From assembly GCA_905371725.1 (NCBI GenBank), contig CAJPML010000032.1, forward strand, positions 1 to 8,510: a DNA stretch of 8,510 nt, given 5' to 3'. The notes under the pieces were generated by a model, which saw nothing but the letters and a program-made list of their open reading frames with translations, did not search any database and was not told where the DNA came from. Each line of letters begins with the position of its first letter. Positions within the stretch are counted from its first letter, which is position 1. The position numbers and the translations under genes are program-made. Of this stretch, positions 1 through 5,711 are shown in pieces. This DNA comes from Leptotrichia sp. oral taxon 215. Its GTDB lineage: Bacteria > Fusobacteriota > Fusobacteriia > Fusobacteriales > Leptotrichiaceae.

Positions 1-32
1 GCGAGTTTTTGACTTTTCCTTAATGAATGACT

Positions 33-151
33 GTTTTATATAAGTAAAATTTTAGTAAATGAAAAAAATATAGTTTTATATTACATTTATGTTTTACTAT
101 TTTGAGATAGCCTTATTTGTCTTTATATTCTTTCTTTTGAGACAGTTTTTT
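33..151 (-). repeat. Degenerate dispersed repeat, two staggered copies
   Basis: Read on the minus strand, this stretch begins with a run of seven A followed by CTGTCTCAAAA (146-135) and, 35 bases further on, GGCTATCTCAAAA (112-100). Each is followed by similar A-rich sequence. The second copy aligns well with plus-strand 2458 onward: the GGCTATCTCAAAA core, then an AG-AAAA-ATAAA stretch, then TATATTT, ACTAAA and TTTTA blocks in the same order. The first copy also matches the start of that element (CTRTCTCAAAA, GAAA, ATATAAA, CAAA). The core resembles insertion-sequence tips ending in CTGTCTCAAAA, but no transposase is present here. The far (left) end is not clear and may be degraded. The alignment was made by eye. 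Confidence 0.55.
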
Positions 152-165
152 TCCCATATCTAATC

Positions 166-570
166 TTATTTTCCATCAAATACTGTCGGATATGCCTTGT
201 CATTATTGAAAGCCCATGAACCATTATAGTAGTAGCTGTTATCTGATGCATTGTAAACTAAATTCTTTCCAGCCTTCAAATGCATATACTTGTATTTTTT
301 CAGATATTTTTCAGTTTTTTCAACATTTTGAATAAGAACAGCAACTTTTACATTATCATAAGTTTCTGAGTCAAATACACATTTTTCAAAATCAATTTCA
401 ACTCTATAATCCTTTTCATTTATTTTTTTGAATTCACCATGATTTTTTGGAACTGTACAATAAGAATCTTTCTCTAATTTTGCAGTTTTCTCATGTTTTT
501 TAGCAGAAGCCCCGTTTTCTGCAAAAGCCAGCATAGAAGCCATAAATAATACTAATAAACCTTTTTTCAT
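166..570 (-). CDS. Small secreted protein of unknown function
   Basis: I do not recognise this 134-residue protein. Residues 1-23 form a clear Sec signal peptide: a KK start, a hydrophobic core LLVLFMASMLAFA, and a likely cleavage after Ala-Ser-Ala at 23 (Ala17 is an alternative). The mature part of about 111 residues is lysine-rich and soluble, with no further membrane segment. It has two cysteines (C38, C64) that could form one disulfide in the periplasm, and a Tyr/Asn-rich C-terminal third (about 95-128). No lipobox is seen, so it is probably not a lipoprotein. The start is fixed by a strong AAGGAGG site (580-586) nine bases upstream, behind a recognisable promoter. It stands alone, divergent from pdxS, with a repeat immediately downstream. 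Expression and export are well supported; function is unknown. Confidence 0.8.
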   Translation of the reverse strand: MKKGLLVLFMASMLAFAENGASAKKHEKTAKLEKDSYCTVPKNHGEFKKINEKDYRVEIDFEKCVFDSETYDNVKVAVLIQNVEKTEKYLKKYKYMHLKAGKNLVYNASDNSYYYNGSWAFNNDKAYPTVFDGK

Positions 571-607
571 AATAAATTTCCTCCTTGTATTTGATAGTTT
601 TTATAAT

Positions 608-636
608 AGTATAGCATATTTTACTTGATTTTTCCA
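608..636 (-). promoter_or_regulatory. Predicted sigma-70 promoter for the secreted-protein gene
   Basis: On the minus strand there is a TGGAAA -35-like box (636-631), a 17-base spacer, and a TATACT -10 box (613-608). The -10 is preceded by TGC, giving an extended -10 (TGnTATACT). It would start transcription about 30 bases before the gene's ATG, leaving a short leader that contains the AAGGAGG site. The -35 matches 4 of 6 consensus positions; the extended -10 compensates. Confidence 0.55.
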
Positions 637-676
637 TTTTAAAAATTTAGGAAGATAAAATGAAAATTTATGGAAC

Positions 677-694
677 ATATCAAAAGATTGATAT
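677..694. promoter_or_regulatory. Inverted repeat in the divergent promoter region, possible operator
   Basis: ATATCAA and TTGATAT form a perfect 7-bp inverted repeat around a 4-base centre (AAGA). The right half-site TTGATAT recurs at 722-728, just upstream of the pdxS -35 box. The position between two divergent promoters suits a transcription-factor site, but the sequence is so AT-rich that chance is a serious alternative. No regulator gene is in the window. Confidence 0.25.
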
Positions 695-741
695 ATAAAA
701 TAATAATATAATTTATATAACTTGATATTCAAAATTTATAC

Positions 742-770
742 TTGAAAAAACTGACAAGTAGTACTATAAT
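742..770 (+). promoter_or_regulatory. Predicted sigma-70 promoter of pdxST
   Basis: A TTGAAA -35 box (742-747; 5 of 6 consensus positions) is separated by exactly 17 bases from a perfect TATAAT -10 box (765-770). The leader to the pdxS ATG is only about 35-40 bases and A-rich. It carries a GAAAGGA ribosome site at 797-803 and leaves no room for a riboswitch, so control would have to act at initiation. Confidence 0.75.
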
Positions 771-813
771 TATGAAAAAGATAAAATTATAAAAAAGAAA
801 GGACAGGTAAATC

Positions 814-1683
814 ATGGAAAGATATGAATTAAACAAGAATCTGGCACAAATGCTTAAAGGTGGAGTAATAATGGATGTTTCTACTCCTGAACAAGCAAGA
901 ATAGCTGAAGCTGCAGGTGCTGCCGCTGTCATGGCACTTGAAAGAATCCCGGCTGATATCAGAGCCGTAGGTGGTGTCTCAAGAATGAGCGATCCTAAAA
1001 TGATAAAAAGTATTCAGGAAGTTGTTTCAATTCCTGTAATGGCAAAAGTAAGAATAGGACATTTTGTGGAAGCACAGATTTTAGAAGCTATAGAAATTGA
1101 CTATATAGATGAAAGTGAAGTTCTCTCACCTGCTGATGATAAATTTCATGTAGACAAGAAGAAATTTAAGGTTCCTTTTGTCTGTGGTGCAAAGGATTTA
1201 GGGGAAGCCCTCAGAAGAATTTCTGAAGGTGCTTCAATGATAAGAACAAAAGGTGAACCAGGAACTGGAGACATTGTACAGGCTGTAAGACATATGAGAA
1301 TGATGAATCAGGAAATGAGAAGAATTCAGAATATGAGAGAAGATGAGCTTTATTTTACAGCTAAAGAATTGCAGGTTCCATTTGATTTAGTAAAATTTGT
1401 CCGTGAAAACGGAAAATTACCTGTTGTAAACTTTGCTGCAGGAGGTGTTGCAACTCCAGCTGATGCGGCTCTTATGATGCAACTTGGTGCAGAAGGTGTC
1501 TTTGTCGGATCAGGAATTTTCAAATCAGGAGATCCTGTAAAAAGAGCGCAGGCAATAGTAAAAGCAGTTACTAACTATAATGATCCTAAAATACTGGCTG
1601 AGATTTCTGAAGATTTAGGAGAAGCTATGGTTGGAATTAATGAAAATGAAATTCAGCTATTAATGGCTGAAAGAGGTAAATAA
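814..1683 (+). CDS. pdxS: Pyridoxal 5'-phosphate synthase, synthase subunit PdxS
   Basis: PdxS (PdxS/SNZ family) condenses ribose 5-phosphate, glyceraldehyde 3-phosphate and ammonia into pyridoxal phosphate in the cytoplasm; in the family it forms a dodecamer that docks PdxT. The 289-residue product is of normal length (the Bacillus enzyme is 294) and reads as a complete beta/alpha barrel. Key residues are in place: Asp21 ([11 protein letters not shown]), the Schiff-base lysine Lys78 (VMAKVRIGH), the second catalytic lysine Lys146 ([11 protein letters not shown]), and the phosphate-binding Gly-rich segments [12 protein letters not shown] (206-217) and [11 protein letters not shown] (228-238). 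These match Bacillus Asp24, Lys81 and Lys149 with a constant offset of three. The ATG has a GAAAGGA site ten bases upstream and its own promoter. Its TAA stop shares one base with the pdxT start (TAATG), which suggests translational coupling. Confidence 0.98.
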   Translation: MERYELNKNLAQMLKGGVIMDVSTPEQARIAEAAGAAAVMALERIPADIRAVGGVSRMSDPKMIKSIQEVVSIPVMAKVRIGHFVEAQILEAIEIDYIDESEVLSPADDKFHVDKKKFKVPFVCGAKDLGEALRRISEGASMIRTKGEPGTGDIVQAVRHMRMMNQEMRRIQNMREDELYFTAKELQVPFDLVKFVRENGKLPVVNFAAGGVATPADAALMMQLGAEGVFVGSGIFKSGDPVKRAQAIVKAVTNYNDPKILAEISEDLGEAMVGINENEIQLLMAERGK

Positions 1684-2288
1684 TGAGAATAGGGGTTCTT
1701 GCTCTGCAGGGAGCTTTTATTGAACATGAAAAAATACTTAAAAAGATTGGAGTAGAAACATTTGAAATTCGAAAGAAATCTGATTTAAGCAATGCAGTTT
1801 CAGACAATAGAATAGACGGTCTCATCATTCCAGGTGGTGAAAGCACAACAATAGGTAAGCTTCTGCACGACCTTGATTTATTTGATGATCTTAAGAAACT
1901 TATTTTAGATGGACTGCCAACTTTTGGAACATGTGCAGGATTAATTCTTCTCGCAAAAAAAATTGAAAATGATGACCGTGTACATCTTGGTCTTATGAAC
2001 ATAAAAGTAAAAAGAAATGCTTATGGTCGCCAGCTCGGAAGTTTTTTTACCGAAAATGAATTTAAACATGTTGGAAAAGTTCCAATGACATTTATTCGTG
2101 CACCTTATATTACAGAAGTCGGAGAAAATGTCGAGATTCTTTCAAAAGTTAATGGAAATATAGTAGCGGCAAAGGAAAATAATATACTTGTCACTTCCTA
2201 CCATCCTGAACTGAATGATGATTTACAGGTTCATAATTTTTTTATTAATATGTGCAGTCATAATAAAAATTTCTTAGCATCGGACTAA
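1683..2288 (+). CDS. pdxT: Pyridoxal 5'-phosphate synthase, glutaminase subunit PdxT
   Basis: PdxT is the class-I glutamine amidotransferase that releases ammonia from glutamine and channels it to PdxS. At 201 residues it has family length. Visible motifs are the N-terminal [13 protein letters not shown] (4-16), the oxyanion-hole segment [13 protein letters not shown] (49-61), the nucleophile Cys84 in [22 protein letters not shown] (111-121), the FIRAPYI segment (137-143), and the His174/Glu176 pair of the catalytic triad in TSYHPEL. It looks fully active. The start overlaps the pdxS stop by one base, with GAGG at 1673-1676 six bases upstream inside pdxS. No other gene follows in this operon; the next gene downstream is convergent. 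Confidence 0.98.
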   Translation: MRIGVLALQGAFIEHEKILKKIGVETFEIRKKSDLSNAVSDNRIDGLIIPGGESTTIGKLLHDLDLFDDLKKLILDGLPTFGTCAGLILLAKKIENDDRVHLGLMNIKVKRNAYGRQLGSFFTENEFKHVGKVPMTFIRAPYITEVGENVEILSKVNGNIVAAKENNILVTSYHPELNDDLQVHNFFINMCSHNKNFLASD

Positions 2289-2436
2289 TAATTTCTGTAC
2301 AATTGGCAATAAATATATTTTTGTTTTATAGTAGAACTTCTTTAATATCAAACTGATGATTCCATACAAAAACTAATTAACTGAAATTTCTTGGTTTTAC
2401 TTTAAAGTAATTTCACTATATTTCAACTCAGAAGTT
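2289..2436. other. Non-coding AT-rich stretch downstream of pdxT
   Basis: No convincing ORF, RNA gene or strong terminator is seen directly after the pdxT stop. The only structure is a perfect 14-bp palindrome, TTACTTTAAAGTAA, at 2397-2410. It is followed by TTTCACTATATTT, which resembles TTTCACTAAATTT inside the adjoining repeat element (about 2506-2518). The region could be decayed repeat sequence. Read-through from pdxT probably continues to the palindromic element that follows. Confidence 0.4.
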
Positions 2437-2569
2437 AAAAAAAAACTGTTTAGACAGGGCTATCTCAAAACAGAAAATATAAACAAAATATATGAAAATT
2501 ATATTTCACTAAATTTTATATTAACTTTCTGATTTTCTTTTTGAAACAGCCTCTTCAAAACAGTTTTTT
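2437..2569. repeat. Palindromic MITE-like element with 37-38 bp imperfect terminal inverted repeats
   Basis: The left arm (2441-2478) and the reverse complement of the right arm (2532-2568) align almost end to end. Both begin AAAAACTGTTT, share a GGCTRTYTCAAAA core (2458-2470 and 2551-2539) and end AGAAAAT; there are seven mismatches and one single-base gap. The 53-base centre is AT-rich and non-coding. Long imperfect inverted repeats, small size and no ORF fit a miniature inverted-repeat element or a deleted insertion sequence. A related sequence lies at about 33-151 in the opposite orientation, which argues for a dispersed family. The right edge reaches the stop codon of the neighbouring glycosyltransferase. 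No obvious target-site duplication was found by eye. Confidence 0.65.
2437..2569. terminator. Probable bidirectional terminator between convergent genes
   Basis: For plus-strand transcripts (pdxST), TTTTGAA (2539-2545) pairs with TTCAAAA (2554-2560) around an 8-base loop, then CAG and six T (2564-2569). For minus-strand transcripts (end of the glycosyltransferase operon), the whole inverted repeat folds into a long hairpin followed by nine T (complement of 2445-2437). The stems are AU-rich, so strength is uncertain, but the position between convergent stops is right for both operons. Confidence 0.5.
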
Positions 2570-3593
2570 ACATTTTATACTTTCTATTTAATATATATTC
2601 ATAATAATCTTTATATTTTTTTCCTACATTTATCAAATCTTTATCTTCTGCTATCTTATAACCATTTTTTACTATTTCATCTAGATTATCTACTTTATCT
2701 TCAAAAATATTCATCAATTTTTCATAAAATTCATCATTGCTTTTTGCCTTGAAACAGTTTTTTCCATCCTGCAGCCAGTCTTCATAAACAGGTATGTCCC
2801 TCACAATTACAGGCAATTGTGATGATAATGCTTCAAGTATTACAATCCCTTCATTTTCTTCATAAGTCATAAAAAGAAAAGCTTTTGCTCCACTGAATGC
2901 ACCTTGAAGTATGTCTTTATCCACATATCCAGGAAAAATAAGATTTTTAGGTGGATTTTCAATTATTTTCTGTATTTTTTTAGGTAGCATTGGTTTTATA
3001 CTGGATGATCCAAACCAGAAAAACTGATAATCCTTACATCTTTCCACTATTTGTACAAAATCTTTAATTCCTTTTCTTTCAAATGGCAGACCTGCTGTTA
3101 TAATAAATGGTCTGTCAATTTTATATTCTTCCCTGAACTTATTTTCTAATTCTTCTTTTTTAGAAAATCGTAATGTATTTACCCCATTTGAAATAACTCT
3201 TATTTCTTTAGGAGAAGTCAGATATTTTTCCGATATCAGTTTTTTAGTGTATTCAGTAGGTGATATAAGATAATCTGCACTATTGTAAAGTTTCTTGGCC
3301 CAGAATTTTATTAATGGTGCCAGCTGATTACTGAATTTTACACTCCCCTTGAAATCCTCATACGTTGTATGAGTATGATAAATAACAGGTTTTCCTTCCC
3401 TTTTTGCTTTTTTTAAAACTCTCCAAGACTTGAGTCCAATTGTATTTATATGTACTAAATCATACTCTTCCTCAGGATTAAGTGTAAAATCCACATTATT
3501 TGCTCCAAGGGCTTCTACCTGATGATTTAGTGCCTGTCCAACGCCTGATCTGCTGAATGTATTTTTCCCCTCTGAAAATAGTAAAACTTTCAT
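2568..3593 (-). CDS. GT4-family glycosyltransferase, LafB/CpoA-like (second sugar of a diglycosyl-diacylglycerol)
   Basis: This is a complete GT-B glycosyltransferase of 341 residues, close to the length of LafB/CpoA, which adds a second hexose to monoglucosyl-diacylglycerol at the cytoplasmic face of the membrane. The N-terminus (VLLFSEGK, SGVGQALNHQVEAL, about residues 3-29) has the form I recall for that subfamily. HTHTTYEDFKGS (73-84) lies at the acceptor side. The donor domain shows AGLPFERKGIKDF (167-179), PGYV (221-224) and the GT4 EX7E motif at Glu246 and Glu254 (EENEGIVILEAL). There is no signal peptide or transmembrane helix; association would be peripheral. The start has AGAGGAG ten bases upstream. 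It overlaps the preceding glycosyltransferase by 98 bases in another frame. Its stop abuts the palindromic repeat. Family assignment is firm; acceptor and sugar specificity are inferred. Confidence 0.85.
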   Translation of the reverse strand: MKVLLFSEGKNTFSRSGVGQALNHQVEALGANNVDFTLNPEEEYDLVHINTIGLKSWRVLKKAKREGKPVIYHTHTTYEDFKGSVKFSNQLAPLIKFWAKKLYNSADYLISPTEYTKKLISEKYLTSPKEIRVISNGVNTLRFSKKEELENKFREEYKIDRPFIITAGLPFERKGIKDFVQIVERCKDYQFFWFGSSSIKPMLPKKIQKIIENPPKNLIFPGYVDKDILQGAFSGAKAFLFMTYEENEGIVILEALSSQLPVIVRDIPVYEDWLQDGKNCFKAKSNDEFYEKLMNIFEDKVDNLDEIVKNGYKIAEDKDLINVGKKYKDYYEYILNRKYKM

Positions 3594-4752
3594 TTATATC
3601 ATACTCCTCTATCGTTTTTTTATAGACTGCTTCCACCCTTTCTCCAAATTTTTCTGCAGTGTAGTCCTGAGAAACATTAAAGGCATTTTTCACTATATTA
3701 TTTCTAAATTTCTTATCTTTTTTCAGAAGCATTATATTATTTACGAACTCTTCTTCATTACGGTAAACAAGCCCTGCTTCATTTTTTAGAAGCAGATCTT
3801 CAAGATTTAAATCATACCTTGCATTTACCGGTGTTTCTGCTGCCATAGCTTCTACAAATGTAAGTCCCTGTGTTTCAGAAATACTTGCATTCAAAAATAC
3901 ATCCCCCATCTGATAATAAACAGGCACTTTATCATGAGAAACTTCACCTGCAAATATAATTCTGTCACTTATTCCAAGATTTTCAGCCTGTTTTTTTAAA
4001 TCTTCAGTTACAGGCCCTCTTCCTACTATCATAAACTTAAAGGAGTTATCTTTAAGTTTTGAAAACATATCAATAAGTACATCTATACTTTTTTCCTGTG
4101 CTATTCTTCCAATATATACACATAAAAATTCATCTTCTTCAATTCCAAATCTTTCTCTCATGAACTTTATTTCTTTTTCTGTATAATTTTTACGGTAAAA
4201 TCTTTCCAAATCAAGTCCTGTTGGGATTATATTCATTACTCTATCAACATCATAGGAATACAATATATCCTCAACTTTTCTTGTAGGCACTATCAATGCA
4301 TCACATTTTTCACAGTAAAATCTGCTTATTGCTGCAGCAAGTTTTTTTGCCGGTATTGTAAAATGTCCTCTTGTAATATAGTGTGTATAATATTCATAAA
4401 GAGTATGATATGTGTGGACTAAAGGAATTCCAAGATTTATTGCTGCAAATCTTGCAAATGTTCCAACTCCCCATTCTGTCTGTGAGTGTATTATATCAAG
4501 ATTAAGCTTCTTTATCTTTTTTATTATTTTTGATGAATACAGAAGCCCCAATCTATATTGAGGTAAAGGTTTAAATTCCATACTTGGTATTCTCAATACA
4601 TTAGGTTCAACTTCAGGGGCATCAGGATCAGTTGTAGTTATAATATAAACTTTATGACCTTTTTTACGTAGTTCCCTTTCAAGTGTACTTATAGAACTGA
4701 CAACTCCATTTACTTGCGGTCTATAAGTATCTGTAAATATTCCAACTCTCAT
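3496..4752 (-). CDS. GT4-family glycosyltransferase, LafA-like (1,2-diacylglycerol 3-glucosyltransferase)
   Basis: This 418-residue GT-B enzyme is predicted to transfer glucose from UDP-glucose to diacylglycerol, the first step of glycolipid synthesis. The start RVGIFTDTYRPQVNGVVSSI (2-21) is typical of diacylglycerol glucosyltransferases. HTYHTLYEYYTHYI (113-126) resembles the lipid-acceptor region; the donor domain has YIGRIAQEKSIDVLI (213-227), MIVGRGP (241-247) and EX7E at Glu293/Glu301 (SETQGLTFVEAMAAE). AAKGGAG at 4767-4761 is read as AAGGAG, eight bases before the ATG. Residues 387-418 are the out-of-frame translation of the next gene's start; this tail is basic and Ser/Thr-rich and unlike a GT4 ending, so the functional protein may end near residue 386. 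It lies 74 bp after rbgA. Specificity is inferred from subfamily resemblance and from the partner gene. Confidence 0.85.
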   Translation of the reverse strand: MRVGIFTDTYRPQVNGVVSSISTLERELRKKGHKVYIITTTDPDAPEVEPNVLRIPSMEFKPLPQYRLGLLYSSKIIKKIKKLNLDIIHSQTEWGVGTFARFAAINLGIPLVHTYHTLYEYYTHYITRGHFTIPAKKLAAAISRFYCEKCDALIVPTRKVEDILYSYDVDRVMNIIPTGLDLERFYRKNYTEKEIKFMRERFGIEEDEFLCVYIGRIAQEKSIDVLIDMFSKLKDNSFKFMIVGRGPVTEDLKKQAENLGISDRIIFAGEVSHDKVPVYYQMGDVFLNASISETQGLTFVEAMAAETPVNARYDLNLEDLLLKNEAGLVYRNEEEFVNNIMLLKKDKKFRNNIVKNAFNVSQDYTAEKFGERVEAVYKKTIEEYDINESFTIFRGEKYIQQIRRWTGTKSSGRSPWSK

Positions 4753-4786
4753 TTTTTCTTCTCCTTTTAAAATAAAAAATTGCCAT
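4721..4786 (-). CDS. Possible 21-codon upstream ORF overlapping the LafA-like start
   Basis: An ATG at 4786 has a good AAGGAG site (4801-4796) nine bases upstream and opens a frame of 21 residues, starting MAIFYFKRRRKNE, with TAG at 4723-4721. It runs through the ribosome site and the first 32 bases of the LafA-like gene in another frame. Translation of it could couple or limit initiation at the real start. It may equally be chance in purine-rich sequence; no homolog is recognised. Confidence 0.3.
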   Translation of the reverse strand: MAIFYFKRRRKNESWNIYRYL

Positions 4787-4826
4787 AGACGAAAGCTCCT
4801 TATGTCTTCTTATTGAACAGCTCTAT

Positions 4827-5711
4827 TTATTTTAACTCAGTTTCAGGAAATTCCAGAAAAAATTTACCTATTTTTCCTATTCTGTAATCTTTTAAAATTC
4901 TTCTGGAAATTATTTCATAATTATGTTCATCATTTTTTGAAATACCTAACCTTTTTTCCAGAATTTCCAAAATTTTATGGTTTTCCAGATTATATATTTC
5001 TTCTTTGTCTATATTTTCCTCCAAATTATATACTTTGATAATCTCTTCAATTTTATTCAGTTTTTTCAGCTTTTCAAAAAAATTTACCGCAACTTCCTCA
5101 AGGGGAAGGACATTATCCTTTATAGATCCTGTTATGGCAAGATTATACGCTACATAGTCATCTTCAAATTTTGGCCATAGAACTCCTGGAGTATCCAGCA
5201 GTTCCAGTTTGTCATCTATTTTTATCCATTGTTTTCCTTTTGTAAATCCTGGAGTATTTCCAACTCTTGCTTTATTTTTATTCACAAATTTATTTATAAA
5301 CTTAGACTTTCCAACATTTGGAATTCCAACAATCATTGCTCTTACTTCTGTCTTTCTAAGACCCTTTTTTTTCATTTTTTCCAGCTTGTCAGTATATATT
5401 TTATCTGTTATTTTTCTTAATTCATTAAAATTCGTTCCTTTTTCTACACTCAAAGCAACAAAATAATCTGAAATATTATTTTCAAGAAAATAATCCTGCC
5501 ATTTTTTCAAATCTTTACTATCTATAAGATCTACCTTATTTAAAACTGTTATTTTCTGCTTATTTTTAGCTAATTTTGAAATATCAGGATTTTTACTTGA
5601 GAAAGGTATTCTGGCATCTAGTATTTCTATTACCAGATCTATTATTTTTAAATTTTCAGTTATCAGTTCCTTTGTTTTTTTCATATGACCGGGATACCAG
5701 TTTATATTCAT
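4827..5711 (-). CDS. rbgA: Ribosome biogenesis GTPase RbgA (YlqF)
   Basis: RbgA is a circularly permuted GTPase that acts late in assembly of the 50S subunit. The 294-residue protein is of normal length and has the permuted motif order: the family N-terminus INWYPGHMKK (3-12) and DAR (32-34), then G4 NKVD (58-61), G1/P-loop GIPNVGKSK (129-137), G2 Thr153 in the NTPGFTKGKQW segment, and G3 DTPG (173-176). The C-terminal helical rRNA-binding domain (about 200-290) is present. The start has GGGAG seven bases upstream (5723-5719), inside rsmI, and the ATG overlaps the rsmI TGA by four bases (ATGA), indicating translational coupling. Being cotranscribed with two rRNA methyltransferase genes fits its role. 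Confidence 0.96.
   Translation of the reverse strand: MNINWYPGHMKKTKELITENLKIIDLVIEILDARIPFSSKNPDISKLAKNKQKITVLNKVDLIDSKDLKKWQDYFLENNISDYFVALSVEKGTNFNELRKITDKIYTDKLEKMKKKGLRKTEVRAMIVGIPNVGKSKFINKFVNKNKARVGNTPGFTKGKQWIKIDDKLELLDTPGVLWPKFEDDYVAYNLAITGSIKDNVLPLEEVAVNFFEKLKKLNKIEEIIKVYNLEENIDKEEIYNLENHKILEILEKRLGISKNDEHNYEIISRRILKDYRIGKIGKFFLEFPETELK

Noticed and set aside
771..813. Possible riboswitch in the pdxS leader
   Set aside because: Only about 40 A-rich bases lie between the -10 box and the ATG, with no stem structure.
729..932. Minus-strand 67-codon hydrophobic ORF across the pdxS start
   Set aside because: It is antisense to pdxS and its promoter, has no ribosome site, and its hydrophobic residues come from complementing A-rich DNA.
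1637..2002. Minus-strand 121-codon ORF antisense to pdxT
   Set aside because: It lies wholly opposite well-defined pdxS/pdxT coding sequence, is rich in Ser/Arg/Ile in a way typical of antisense frames, and shows no motif.
2397..2410. Palindrome TTACTTTAAAGTAA as an operator or terminator
   Set aside because: It is short, made mostly of A/T, has no T-run after it and no promoter nearby; chance is likely in this composition.
4753..4826. Terminator between rbgA and the LafA-like gene
   Set aside because: Only a 4-bp AGAC/GTCT pairing is seen, and the following T-run is short and interrupted; read-through is more likely.
4977..5466. Plus-strand Phe-rich ORFs opposite rbgA
   Set aside because: Phe/Ile/Leu-rich frames are the complement of Lys/Glu/Asn codons in rbgA, not membrane proteins.
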